Positions 48,464-57,465 are shown, counted from the stretch's first letter. The stretch is 64,000 bases of DNA from PHBD01 sp964578535 (GCA_964578535.1 CAZODI010000014.1:17490-81489), one strand, 5' to 3'. Program-made: numbers and translations. Notes: generated from the sequence alone by a model not told the origin.

Positions 48464-50551
48464 ATGACTACGGACATCGAAAAAGTTAGAAACATCGGCA
48501 TCAGCGCCCACATCGACTCGGGCAAGACCACGCTGACGGAGCGGATCCTGTATTATACAAAGCGCATCCGTGCCATGCATGACGTAAAGGGAAAAGACGG
48601 CGTGGGGGCCACCATGGATTCCATGGAACTGGAAAAGGAGCGGGGGATCACCATCGCTTCCGCGGCCACGTTCTGCCAGTGGCAGGGGCACGAAATCAAC
48701 ATCATCGACACACCCGGCCACGTGGACTTCACCATCGAGGTCGAGCGCTCGCTCCGTGTCCTGGACGGCGCGATCCTTGTTCTCTGTTCCGTCGGCGGAG
48801 TCCAGTCCCAGTCCATCACCGTGGACCAGCAGATGAAACGCTATCATGTGCCCTGCATTGCCTTTATCAACAAATGCGACCGGAGCGGTGCCGATCCATT
48901 CCGGGTCATCTCGCAGCTGCAGACGAAACTCGGGCACAATGCCGTGGCGATGCAGATTCCCATTGGCCTGGAGATCGATTTTGAGGGAGTAGTGGACCTG
49001 CTGACCATGCAGGCGCTGTATTTCGACGGCGAGCACGGGGAAGAGGTGCGGGTCGAGGAGATTCCTCCGGAGCTTATGGAAACGGCCCGGAAGAAGCGGG
49101 AAGAGATGCTCGACGCGGTCTCCCTTTTTTCGGACGAACTGACAGAAGCCCTTCTGGAGGGCGGCCCGGTAGCGGAAGACATCATCCTGGATGCCGTCCG
49201 CCGCGGCACCCTGGCCCGCCAGTTGACGCCCGTCTTCATGGGCTCGGCCTACAAAAACCGGGGCGTACAGCCGCTGCTCGACGCCGTGAGCCGTTACCTG
49301 CCGTGCCCGTCGGACGTCGAGAACCAGGCGCTGGACATGGACCATGAGGAAGCGCCGGTCAGCCTGTCCTGCGATCCGGAGAAGCCGACCGTCGCCTTCG
49401 CTTTCAAGCTCGAGGACGGGCCCTATGGGCAGTTGACCTACATTCGCGTCTACCAGGGGAGCGCCGCCCGCGGCACCACCGTGGTCAACGCCCGGAGTGG
49501 AAAGAAGGTCAAGATCGGCCGGGTGGTCCGAATGCATGCCGACCAGATGGAGGACATCGAGGCCGTGAACGCCGGGTACATCGGCGCGCTTTTCGGCATC
49601 GAGTGCTCCTCCGGGGACACCTTCGTCGCCTCCGGCGTGAACTATACCATGACGTCCATGTACGTTCCCGAACCGGTGATCTCCCTGGCCATCGTCCCGA
49701 AGGACAACAAGTCCCAGACCAACCTGTCCAAGGCCCTGGGACGCTTCACACGCGAAGATCCGACCTTCCGGACCCACGTGGACCAGGAGACCAGTGAGAC
49801 GATCATCGAGGGGATGGGCGAACTCCATCTGGAGATTTACGTCGAACGGATGCGCCGGGAGTACGGCTGCGAGGTGACCACAGGCCATCCGAGAGTCGCT
49901 TACCGCGAGGCCATCACGCAGAGGGCGGACTTCAACTATACGCACCGCAAGCAGACCGGCGGTTCGGGCCAGTACGGGCGGATCGCCGGCTACCTGGAGC
50001 CGCTTTCGGAAGGCGACTTCGAATTCGTCAACGACGTGACCGGCGGATCCATTCCAACCCAGTTCATTCCTGCCGTGGAGAAGGGATTCCGGCTCTGCCT
50101 GGCTAAAGGTCCGAAAATGGAGTTTCCCGTGACGGGAATCCGGGTCGTGATCAACGACGGGGCCTCCCATGCTGTGGACTCGTCCGACATGGCATTCCAG
50201 GCGGCGGCCCGGGGGGCATTCCGTGAGGCCTACGGGAGGGCGAAGCCGATCATCCTGGAGCCGATCATGAAGGTTGTCGTAGAGACGCCGACGGAGTTCC
50301 AGGGTGCTGTCATGGGGCTGCTGAACCAGCGGCGCGGCATGATCATCGGCGCCCAGGACGAAGGGCCTCAATGCGTCGTAGAGGCCCAGGTGCCCCTGGC
50401 GGAGATGTTCGGATATTCGACGGTGCTCCGGTCTGCCACGCAGGGAAAAGCCCAGTTTACCATGGAATTCGCCGCCTACCGGCAGGTTCCCGTATCCGTG
50501 GCGGAGAAAATCGCGGAAGAAGTGGCCCAGCGCAAAAGGAGCGCCGCCTGA
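48464..50551 (+). CDS. fusA: Elongation factor G, mtEFG1/spirochaete-like type
   Basis: 695-residue translational GTPase with all five domains. G1 is AHIDSGKTT (Ser where typical bacterial EF-G has Ala), G2 ERGIT, G3 DTPGHVDF, G4 NKCD. The start RNIGISAHIDSGKTTLTERILYYT and HDVKGKDGVGATMDSMELEKERGIT closely match the mitochondrial EFG1/spdEFG1 subfamily. In that subfamily one paralogue does translocation and a second does ribosome recycling; no second copy is visible here. It stands alone rather than in a str operon and has its own promoter. Confidence 0.93.
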   Translation: MTTDIEKVRNIGISAHIDSGKTTLTERILYYTKRIRAMHDVKGKDGVGATMDSMELEKERGITIASAATFCQWQGHEINIIDTPGHVDFTIEVERSLRVLDGAILVLCSVGGVQSQSITVDQQMKRYHVPCIAFINKCDRSGADPFRVISQLQTKLGHNAVAMQIPIGLEIDFEGVVDLLTMQALYFDGEHGEEVRVEEIPPELMETARKKREEMLDAVSLFSDELTEALLEGGPVAEDIILDAVRRGTLARQLTPVFMGSAYKNRGVQPLLDAVSRYLPCPSDVENQALDMDHEEAPVSLSCDPEKPTVAFAFKLEDGPYGQLTYIRVYQGSAARGTTVVNARSGKKVKIGRVVRMHADQMEDIEAVNAGYIGALFGIECSSGDTFVASGVNYTMTSMYVPEPVISLAIVPKDNKSQTNLSKALGRFTREDPTFRTHVDQETSETIIEGMGELHLEIYVERMRREYGCEVTTGHPRVAYREAITQRADFNYTHRKQTGGSGQYGRIAGYLEPLSEGDFEFVNDVTGGSIPTQFIPAVEKGFRLCLAKGPKMEFPVTGIRVVINDGASHAVDSSDMAFQAAARGAFREAYGRAKPIILEPIMKVVVETPTEFQGAVMGLLNQRRGMIIGAQDEGPQCVVEAQVPLAEMFGYSTVLRSATQGKAQFTMEFAAYRQVPVSVAEKIAEEVAQRKRSAA

Positions 50552-50672
50552 CATGAAACCGTGCGGGCCTGAAGGCCGCCGGAACGGTTCTGCGGATTCG
50601 TCCCCGGTCTGCGGGGAAGCGCGGGAAGGAATGACGGCTACCATCATTCCGTGGAGGAGAAGGAGAAGTGTC

Positions 50673-51386
50673 ATGACGATGCGGGAAGAGCAGATTCGGG
50701 AGAAGCTTCTGGGCTCCCTGGCGGGAGAAGCCGAAGGCCTGCTGGAGGCGGGCCGGTTCGGAGCCGTTTTCGCCCATGCAGGGATCGGGAAGACCGCCCT
50801 GATGGTTCAGCTGGCGATCCGGGCAATGCTGCAGGGAAAGAATGTCCTGCATGTGAGTCTGCATGACCCGGTTCAGAAAGTGGCTCTCTGGTACGAGGAG
50901 CTGTTTCAGGATGCGGCGAGAAGACAGGGGATGGCGGGAATGCAGCGCCTTTGGGAATCCCTGGTCCCCCACCGCTTCATCATGACGTTCCGCGTCGACG
51001 GATTCACCGTTCCCCGCCTGGCGGAGCGCCTGGAAGACCTGGCCGCGCAGGGAATCTTCCGGCCGGAAGTGGTGATCATCGACGGCTTTCCGTTTGAGGA
51101 GACCAGCCGTGAGGCATTGGCCGACCTGAAGAACATGGCCGGCCTGGGCGGTTTTTACGGGTGGTTCACCGTTCATACACACCGCTACGAAGCCCCGGAG
51201 ACCGATGGAATTCCCCAGCGGCTGAGACCGGCTTCCGGCCTTTTCGACGTGATCCTGGAAATGACGCCCGAAAAGGAGAGAATCCGCATCCGTTCCCTGA
51301 AAGGTGGCGGATTGACGCCCGAGGGGGGATCGCTGCTCCTCGACCCGGCGACCATGCTTGTCCGGGCGGAGGTTGCCGGGAGCTGA
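50673..51386 (+). CDS. RecA/KaiC-like P-loop ATPase
   Basis: 237 residues. Walker A AHAGIGKTALM is near residue 32 and Walker B VVIIDGFPFE near 135; helix-strand order (NVLHVSLHDPVQKVALWYEEL) resembles the KaiC/DnaB/RecA group. I chose ATG 50673 with AGGAG 7 nt upstream; the frame opens at 50553. Cytoplasmic. The function is unknown; the gene lies 121 nt after fusA and may be co-transcribed. Confidence 0.75.
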   Translation: MTMREEQIREKLLGSLAGEAEGLLEAGRFGAVFAHAGIGKTALMVQLAIRAMLQGKNVLHVSLHDPVQKVALWYEELFQDAARRQGMAGMQRLWESLVPHRFIMTFRVDGFTVPRLAERLEDLAAQGIFRPEVVIIDGFPFEETSREALADLKNMAGLGGFYGWFTVHTHRYEAPETDGIPQRLRPASGLFDVILEMTPEKERIRIRSLKGGGLTPEGGSLLLDPATMLVRAEVAGS

Positions 51387-51520
51387 ACAAGCCTATACCC
51401 TTTGACGCGGATACGGCATCCCACCAGGGAACGCCTGAATGCATCTTTTCGTTTTGGCGACCGGCCTTCCTGTGCCGGGCGGTTGCCTCCGCATCAAGAT
51501 TTATTCGTGGTTTCCAGATC

Positions 51521-51967
51521 TTACTCTGCTTTCTTTTCCTTGAAATAGTCGGCGAGGATTTCCCTGTGGTCGAACGCCAGGGAGGGCATGGTATCGAGTG
51601 TGAAGACTCCGATCTCTCCCGCGTCGTCGCCGGCCGCCGGTTTTCCTGATGAACGGCCTACATAGACAGTTGTGATCGTGTGCTGCCGGGGATCCCGGTC
51701 CGGCTTCGAGTATGTGTGGAACTGACGGAGCAGGGTGACCTCCAGTCCCGTTTCTTCCCGGGCCTCCCGAATGGCCGCTTCCTCCAGCGACTCACCGTAG
51801 TCCACAAATCCACCGGGGAGAGCCCAGCTGAGGGGCGGGTTCTTCCGCCGGATCAGGACGATCCCTTCTTCCAGCTCGATGATGATGTCCACCGTGGGGA
51901 CGGGGTTGCGCCAGCACTCCTCGACGTGCCCGCAGGCGGGGCAGGTTTTTACAGTCTTTGTGGCCAT
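51521..51967 (-). CDS. Nudix hydrolase with zinc-ribbon start
   Basis: 148 residues. An N-terminal zinc-binding-like segment (CPACGHVEECWRN) precedes a canonical Nudix box, GGFVDYGESLEEAAIREAREETGL, near residue 50. It hydrolyses a nucleoside diphosphate linked to another moiety, likely ADP-ribose or an NDP-sugar; not determinable from sequence. I chose ATG 51967; the frame is open to a TTG at 52048. Converges with the P-loop ATPase gene. Confidence 0.85.
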   Translation of the reverse strand: MATKTVKTCPACGHVEECWRNPVPTVDIIIELEEGIVLIRRKNPPLSWALPGGFVDYGESLEEAAIREAREETGLEVTLLRQFHTYSKPDRDPRQHTITTVYVGRSSGKPAAGDDAGEIGVFTLDTMPSLAFDHREILADYFKEKKAE

Positions 51968-52102
51968 GACAGGGAATTTCTCTCTTCCGGTTTTCAGGGC
52001 ATAGATGGTGGAGTCCTCGCGGATCCGCTTCCAGTATCTCCGTTTCAAATGCCGCTGATGTCATCATCCCGGGGCGTCGGTGCCTGCCTCTCTCTCCCTT
52101 CA

Positions 52103-52783
52103 TTACAGGAGCTGCAGGAGATCCGGGGCCGAAGGAACAATGATATCGGCACCGGCCCGGAGCAGTTCCTCCCGTTTTCCTGAGCCCGTCAGAACCCCGA
52201 CGGTCCGGGTGCCGGCCTCGCGGCCCGTCCGGATGTCCATGGGGTGGTCCCCCACCACGACGGCCCGGGCGGGTGTGATACCCATTCTTGAAAGCGACTC
52301 CAGGACATGCCCCGGATCGGGCTTGACGCGTTCGGTTTCATCCCGGGGCAGGAATACATCACAGCAATCGGCAATATCAGGAAAAACCAAGGCGACGGCG
52401 GCCCCGCAGTTCCGCGTAATGATCGCACGCCGGATCTCCCGCTTCTTCATGCCTTCGAGCAGTTCCCGGACACCGGCAATGAGCGAACCATACCGGGCGG
52501 CCTCGATTTCGATTCCAGTGACGAGGCTCATCGCCTCCCGCTGGAATGACAAGGCCCGGTCCGGGGATTTTCCCGTCAGCCACGCCCGGCCCGCCTCGAT
52601 GGTCTCCAGAACGAAAAGGCCGTCCAGAGCCTCCGGGGGAATGCCGGCTTCCGCCGCGAGCTTTCCAACAGCCCCCCGCATGGCCGGGAAGTCGATGTTC
52701 AGGACGGCCAGGGTTCCGTCGAAGTCAAAGACGGCTGCATCGATTCCGTTCAGGATATCCCTGGGGTCCAGAGCGCTTTCCAT
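52103..52783 (-). CDS. HAD-superfamily phosphatase
   Basis: 226 residues of the phosphoglycolate phosphatase/GmhB-like HAD group. Motif I DFDGTL is near residue 20, motif II (IITRNCG), motif III Lys in ERVKPDP and motif IV VVGDHPMDI. The helical cap lies between about 30 and 95. The substrate is unknown. It lies between two Nudix genes on the same strand. Confidence 0.88.
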   Translation of the reverse strand: MESALDPRDILNGIDAAVFDFDGTLAVLNIDFPAMRGAVGKLAAEAGIPPEALDGLFVLETIEAGRAWLTGKSPDRALSFQREAMSLVTGIEIEAARYGSLIAGVRELLEGMKKREIRRAIITRNCGAAVALVFPDIADCCDVFLPRDETERVKPDPGHVLESLSRMGITPARAVVVGDHPMDIRTGREAGTRTVGVLTGSGKREELLRAGADIIVPSAPDLLQLL

Positions 52784-52862
52784 TGGAATTTCCTTCAGAA
52801 ATCAAAGGGTATCCGGGCGACCGGCTCCGTCCCACCGGTGCGTGTCGTCTTGACCGGGGTGC

Positions 52863-53741
52863 TCAGTCCGCCACGGGAATTCTTCCCGCAACGCGCTTTC
52901 CCGTCAGGTAATCCGCCCGGAGACTGCGTTCGATGGGTTGCCCCTTCTGCCAGTCCGGCATATCGAAATCGAAGACGATCTTCAGCATCCTCATGATGAT
53001 GTAAAAAGTAGCCCCCCAGAGGATTTCCGCGGTTCCATCGGCTTCACGGTGGATCAGACATGGAAAGTCCTGGCAGACCTCCTCCTTCGAGCCCGAAACC
53101 TCCGTGTAGGTCACGACGTAGCGCCCGTAACACTCCTCCATGAAGAACGAAGCCAGGGGAATCTCGATCACCCGTGCGACTTCGCGATTGGGCCGGAATG
53201 CCCAGGGTGCGCTTACCATCCCCATCACTGGGAAAATTGTCCTTCGGAACAGGATGAGGGAATAGGTGGGAAGGGGGCCGAGAAAACGGATCCGTAGAGG
53301 GTTCAGACCGACTTCTTCCCAGGTCTCCCGGAGGGCGTTCGCCATGAACAGGCAGATCAGCCGGTGCTCCAGGGAGCCCCGGAGACGGGACAGTTTCCGG
53401 GCACGTCCCTGAATGACAGGCATGGAGCCGGAACACAGAAAGTGTCGGAATGCGGCATCTACGGTCCCATGGAGCATGCCTCCCGGGCAACTCAGGTCGC
53501 CGGGCTGGGCCACTGCGGTGGAACGTTTGATGAGCTGCAGGTACGGAATATCTCCTTCCATCCGGAGCAGGAGGAGGACCCCCGCGGCCTGCGCCCCCTC
53601 CTTCCGGCCGGCCCGAATGGCGGCATAGCGTTCGGGATAATCGATGGGCGTCACGCCCAGGCTTTCTGTGATTTGGGACGGCAAATCCTGGACAGGATGC
53701 AGGGAATATTGTCTCGCCAGCGTTTTCATGGAGGGCACCAT
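52863..53741 (-). CDS. Nudix protein resembling CoA pyrophosphatase, with interrupted Nudix box
   Basis: 292 residues. The context LIKRSTAVAQPGDLSCPGGM matches CoA/NUDT7-8-type enzymes (usually ...HxGqisfPGG), and RETWEEVGLNPLRI matches the second half of the box. Some 40 residues (HGTVDAAFRHFLCSGSM...FMANAL) separate the two halves, where the normal box has about 15. Activity is therefore uncertain. Start ATG 53741 has no clear ribosome site; MKTL at 53729 is equally possible. Confidence 0.72.
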   Translation of the reverse strand: MVPSMKTLARQYSLHPVQDLPSQITESLGVTPIDYPERYAAIRAGRKEGAQAAGVLLLLRMEGDIPYLQLIKRSTAVAQPGDLSCPGGMLHGTVDAAFRHFLCSGSMPVIQGRARKLSRLRGSLEHRLICLFMANALRETWEEVGLNPLRIRFLGPLPTYSLILFRRTIFPVMGMVSAPWAFRPNREVARVIEIPLASFFMEECYGRYVVTYTEVSGSKEEVCQDFPCLIHREADGTAEILWGATFYIIMRMLKIVFDFDMPDWQKGQPIERSLRADYLTGKRVAGRIPVAD

Positions 53742-53776
53742 AGCACCATGACGGCGGGGGCGTCCATGAAAACAGA

Positions 53777-53799
53777 AAGCCCGGCCTGGGGCCGGGCTT
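53777..53799 (-). terminator. Terminator-like hairpin after second CoA-transferase
   Basis: AAGCCCGGCC (53777-53786) and GGCCGGGCTT (53790-53799) form a 10-bp stem with a 3-nt loop; on the minus strand it is followed by a T-containing tract (TTCTGTTTTC). Confidence 0.6.
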
Positions 53800-53828
53800 C
53801 TTGTGAAGCGGTATCGAAAAAGGGTTGA

Positions 53829-55193
53829 TCAACCCTTGCCGTTTCCGTTTCCGTTTCCGTTTCCGTTCTTCCGCCAGATGTTCATTTTTTCTGCTTCCTT
53901 GATCAGGCCGTCCCGAAGGTCCGGATGGGCGATGTTGATCAGGGCCTCGGCTCTCTGCCAGGTGGATTTTCCGGCCAGGTCGGCAACGCCGTATTCCGTA
54001 ACGATCATGTGGGCCTGGGTTCGCGGAACCGTTACGATCGATCCCGCGGGCAGGGTGGGGACGATCCGGGACTTGGTCTCCCCCGTCTTCTTGTCCTTGT
54101 AGGATGCGTTGCAGCAGATGAAGGACATGCCGCCGTCGGACATGTAGGCGCCCGTGGCGAAATCAAGCTGTCCGCCGGTGCCGCTGATGTGTCTCGGTCC
54201 CGATGACTCGGACGACACCTGCCCGAAGAGATCGACTTCCACGCAGGCGTTGATGGAAACCATATTGTCGTGCTGGCACATGACGTGTGGGGCGTTGGTG
54301 TAGGAAACAGGATAGGACGCCAGCGAGGGGTTCAGGTCGATCCAGTCGTAGAGGAACTGGCTGCCCGCGGCAAACGCATATGCGCTCTTCTTCTTGTCCA
54401 CGCCCTTCTTCTTGTTGGTCAGTTTGCCGGCCTGGTACATGTGATAGTATGCATCCACCAGCATTTCCGTGTGGCAACCCAGGTCCTTGATGTCCGATTC
54501 GGCCAGCTGTGTCCCGATGTAGTTCGGGAGACCGCCGATACCAAGCTGGATGCAGGCGCCGTTGGGAATCATGGGAACGATGTGGCTGGCGATTTTCACA
54601 TCGATCTCGGTGGGGGCTGCCGGGGGGATCGCCTCGACCTTCGATTCGTGCTCAACGACATAGTCGACCTCGGAGATGTGCACGACCTCGTCGCGTCCGC
54701 CCATGGCCCACGGGAGCAGCGGGTTTACTTCGACGATGATCTTCTTGGCGACGTCCATGGCCGCGCGCACGGCCGCGTTGCCCATGTGCGTGTTGAAGTA
54801 GCCGTCTTTGTTCATCTTGGTCACGCGGAGCATGGCGACGTCGACGGACTTGATGCTCTTCTTGTAGAAGAGGGGCTGATTGCGGAAAATCATGGGGTGG
54901 TAATAGCACCGGCCTTTATCGTGGAGCTTGCGCGAATAGCCGGAGAAGTGCCAGTCCTGGTAGGTAAAGACTTCTCCTTCGGGGTCGGCTTCGACGCACG
55001 CTTGGGGTGTCAGGCTCAATGTGTGCCGAATGTTGATGTTTTTGAGTTCATCCTTGCGTGCGGCAAGGGCCTTGTCCAAGGCGATCGGCTTGGTGTGGCC
55101 GAACCCATAGTCAATCCAGTCTCCGCTTTTGACCACTTTCACAGCATCTTCGGGGCTAACGAGTTTCTTCCGATACTCCTCTGCGTACGACAT
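53829..55193 (-). CDS. Acetyl-CoA hydrolase/CoA-transferase family protein (second paralogue)
   Basis: 454 residues, the most canonical of the three. Motifs: IDYGFGHTKP, MNKDGYFNTHMGN, LGIGGLPNYIG, LGCHTEML with the expected catalytic Glu, VDLFGQVSSES, SGTGGQLDF and TEYGVADL. It closely resembles 4-hydroxybutyrate/butyryl-CoA:acetate CoA-transferases and would exchange CoA between short acyl groups. I chose ATG 55193 (ribosome site AAGGAGGAAGG); a GTG two codons up is less likely. The C-terminus is a short Gly-Asn repeat. Confidence 0.88.
   Translation of the reverse strand: MSYAEEYRKKLVSPEDAVKVVKSGDWIDYGFGHTKPIALDKALAARKDELKNINIRHTLSLTPQACVEADPEGEVFTYQDWHFSGYSRKLHDKGRCYYHPMIFRNQPLFYKKSIKSVDVAMLRVTKMNKDGYFNTHMGNAAVRAAMDVAKKIIVEVNPLLPWAMGGRDEVVHISEVDYVVEHESKVEAIPPAAPTEIDVKIASHIVPMIPNGACIQLGIGGLPNYIGTQLAESDIKDLGCHTEMLVDAYYHMYQAGKLTNKKKGVDKKKSAYAFAAGSQFLYDWIDLNPSLASYPVSYTNAPHVMCQHDNMVSINACVEVDLFGQVSSESSGPRHISGTGGQLDFATGAYMSDGGMSFICCNASYKDKKTGETKSRIVPTLPAGSIVTVPRTQAHMIVTEYGVADLAGKSTWQRAEALINIAHPDLRDGLIKEAEKMNIWRKNGNGNGNGNGKG
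53841..53870. repeat. Hexanucleotide tandem repeat in a coding 3' end
   Basis: Four exact copies of GTTTCC (53841-53864) and a degenerate fifth, coding on the minus strand for an Asn-Gly repeat at the CoA-transferase tail. Slippage would change tail length but not frame. Confidence 0.85.
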
Positions 55194-55256
55194 GAACACC
55201 TTCCTCCTTAGTTAGAATTTACACTCCTCCCCCTGTCAGGCGCTGCCGTCAGTATG

Positions 55257-55290
55257 CGGAAGACGGAGTCTTCCGGCAACCGCGCCGGAA
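55257..55290 (-). promoter_or_regulatory. Overlapping hairpins in the CoA-transferase leader
   Basis: Two mutually exclusive stems 64-97 nt before the start: TTCCGGC/GCCGGAA (55271-55277 with 55284-55290) and CGGAAGAC/GTCTTCCG (55257-55264 with 55268-55275). They share TTCCG (55271-55275). Possible RNA switch; no ligand family recognised. Confidence 0.45.
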
Positions 55291-55421
55291 GTTCATTTTC
55301 TCCCGCTGCTACACTGCATTCACTTGTATAAGGGGTGCCGTCCCGTAGCATATCGGTTTTGAAAAATCAACATACGAATGAGGGATGAAGAAGAATGACA
55401 TGAGTCGGACGGTAATCAGCG

Positions 55422-55456
55422 GAAAAAAGAAAGACCCGGAGCTTCCACTCCGGGTC
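55422..55456 (-). terminator. Intrinsic terminator of tRNA-Met
   Basis: Minus strand GACCCGGAG (55456-55448) pairs with CTCCGGGTC (55441-55433), followed by TTTCTTTTTT. Confidence 0.85.
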
Positions 55457-55467
55457 CGATTTGTTTA

Positions 55468-55544
55468 TGGTAGCGGTGCCTGGATTCGAACCAGGGACAC
55501 TACGGATATGAGCCGTATGCTCTGACCAACTGAGCTACACCGCC
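55468..55544 (-). tRNA. tRNA-Met (anticodon CAT)
   Basis: 77 nt including encoded CCA. Acceptor GGCGGTG/CACCGCT, D arm GCTCAGTTGGTCAGAGC, anticodon arm TACGG-CTCATAT-CCGTA (anticodon CAT) and T arm CCTGG-TTCGAAT-CCAGG. The body fits an elongator tRNA-Met; the tRNA-Ile(k2C) alternative is less likely but not excluded. Confidence 0.92.
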
Positions 55545-55571
55545 GCTTGCCTTTGCAAAGCAGGCGACCGC

Positions 55572-55598
55572 ATTATAACAGAAATACGATCTTGTCAA
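55572..55598 (-). promoter_or_regulatory. tRNA-Met promoter
   Basis: Minus strand TTGACA (55598-55593) and a perfect TATAAT (55577-55572), with a short 15-bp spacer. Confidence 0.6.
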
Positions 55599-55616
55599 CC
55601 CTCCGTTTGATGCCTT

Positions 55617-57374
55617 CTATTTCGGGATATCCATGTGTTCCGCCTGGGGGATCTGCGTGGCCACCGGCGTCATCTTGTAGGCTGCCAGGACGCTCGATTC
55701 GCCGAAAGACATCCCTGACAGAACCAGGGCCATAACGATCTCGTTCTCGCCGTCGTTGTCCACATCCTTGTACTGGTAATCGGCCACGTACCCGTTGATC
55801 TTCCGGGTTCTCCAGTTCTCCACCATGCCGACGCCGTCCCACTCGATGTTGTAGAACTCGCTCGACGTGTAGAGCTTTACGTTTCGCATGATCCGGGCGG
55901 ATGCGGAGATGTTTTTTACCAGCAGGATCTCGCGTCGGCCGTCTTTGTTAAGGTCCGTCGTCAGAACGCGAGTATTGACCCAGTATTTGCTCAGGTAGGC
56001 CTCCACGCCCGTTGCGCCGGTCGGGGCCTCCACGTAAAGGTTGCTTCCTCCGAAGGGGTCGTCGCTTTTGTACAGTAGCTCACTGGAGCCGCCGAATTTC
56101 TGGAGTGACTTCAGCGGTTTTTCCGTTTCCTGGTAAATGCAGAGATAGTCGTCCTGATTCAGGGCGATGATCCTCGACGGACCCTGGCCGAGATCGTCGA
56201 TGGTCAGGCCGAAGACGGACATGCCGAGGGGGATCTTCATCCGCTGGCCTTCCGTGTAGCGGGTGCCGTCCCAGACAATTTCATGGATCCGGGTTTCAAA
56301 AGGCATGAATTCATTGGTGTCCATGGAGATGTTCATGCCGTGGTACCGCTGACCCAGGAGCTGTTGGCTTGTCGGGTTATGCCGGTTGATCACCCGGAAG
56401 AACCATGGAAGCCTTGACGCGATCTGGACGAACTTGCCGTCCTGCCATTCGTAGACAAAGGAGTTGACGGAATTTTCGAGGGAGTTGGTCACGATGATCT
56501 CGGGAACCCCGTTGCGGTTGATGTCCGCGACATCCACCGTCATATAGTTGTCCGAGGATCGTCCACCGATCTTCTGGAGCATCCGGAATTCCTTTCCTTT
56601 TTTCTGGAAGATCCGGATCTCGTTGCGGGAGATGGTTACGATCTCATTCAGGCCGTCCCTGTTCACATCCCCGATGTCCATGCCCCGGAACTCGATGGGG
56701 AAACGCTCGCTCATCCAGAATCCTTTGCGATCCACCGGCTGCATGGCATTGATGAAGTCGGGATTGATGGCTCCCGTGAATGTCCCGGCCTTGCCCTTAC
56801 GCATGCCGGCGATGATCTCCGATTCCCTTGTGCTTGTGCCCGAAGGCATGACGGCCGTCGGCGGAGGAAGGGGTGTGAGGGGTGTGGCTTCCGGTGCTGC
56901 GCCGCCCAGCACATGGGTCTCAATTTTCTGAGCGAATTCCGTTATTTTGGGAATGACCTCGTCCATCCCCTTCGACGAGGTAAAAACACCGACGGGTGAC
57001 TTGCTCGTCGCGATGTCCACGAGTTTGGCGTCGATGCTCAGGTTGGCACCGATCTTGGTGACGCTGCCTGCGACAACGTAGTCGGCTTTCAGAGATTTCC
57101 CCGCGGCCTGAAGCTCCGCCAGGGGCATTTCCTTGCCTGCCCTGTTGCCGAGAACGCCCAGCACCGTATCCTTGCCGGGCACCGCGATCCTGCCGGAGCT
57201 CGACAGGCGGCTGGACAGCATGTTCCAGATACCCTGCTGGACGTAGTCGATGTTTTCAGCACTGGAGACTGAGAACGGCAGCACAGCCACGGTCTTGGTG
57301 TCCTTGGCCCAGACCAGCCCGGCCGCCACGACCAGCGCCGCGGCAATCACGAGAACTCCGAAACGTTTCATCAT
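55617..57374 (-). CDS. Secreted CsgG/TolB-like plus FG-GAP repeat protein
   Basis: 585 residues. Signal peptide (MMKRFGVLVIAAALVVAAGLVWA). Residues about 25-150 form a lipid-free CsgG/FlgO/TolB-N-like domain (KTVAVLPFSVSSAENIDYVQQGIWNML; KADYVVAGSVTKIGANLSIDAKLVD). A Pro-rich linker near 160-180 leads to a beta-propeller of FG-GAP/VCBS repeats with Ca-binding-like loops DIGDVNRDGLNEI, DVADINRNGVPEI, TTDLNKDGRREI and DVDNDGENEI. Probably periplasmic. I chose ATG 57374 (GGAAAGGA upstream). Function unknown; similar proteins recur in deltaproteobacteria from memory. Confidence 0.8.
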   Translation of the reverse strand: MMKRFGVLVIAAALVVAAGLVWAKDTKTVAVLPFSVSSAENIDYVQQGIWNMLSSRLSSSGRIAVPGKDTVLGVLGNRAGKEMPLAELQAAGKSLKADYVVAGSVTKIGANLSIDAKLVDIATSKSPVGVFTSSKGMDEVIPKITEFAQKIETHVLGGAAPEATPLTPLPPPTAVMPSGTSTRESEIIAGMRKGKAGTFTGAINPDFINAMQPVDRKGFWMSERFPIEFRGMDIGDVNRDGLNEIVTISRNEIRIFQKKGKEFRMLQKIGGRSSDNYMTVDVADINRNGVPEIIVTNSLENSVNSFVYEWQDGKFVQIASRLPWFFRVINRHNPTSQQLLGQRYHGMNISMDTNEFMPFETRIHEIVWDGTRYTEGQRMKIPLGMSVFGLTIDDLGQGPSRIIALNQDDYLCIYQETEKPLKSLQKFGGSSELLYKSDDPFGGSNLYVEAPTGATGVEAYLSKYWVNTRVLTTDLNKDGRREILLVKNISASARIMRNVKLYTSSEFYNIEWDGVGMVENWRTRKINGYVADYQYKDVDNDGENEIVMALVLSGMSFGESSVLAAYKMTPVATQIPQAEHMDIPK

Positions 57375-57465
57375 GGTTTTCCTTTCCACAGGTCCCTGTT
57401 TGAAACATCGACGCGGTTCTAACATGGCGAATCCGCGCCTTCAAGGTTTTTAATCTTACATGTTT

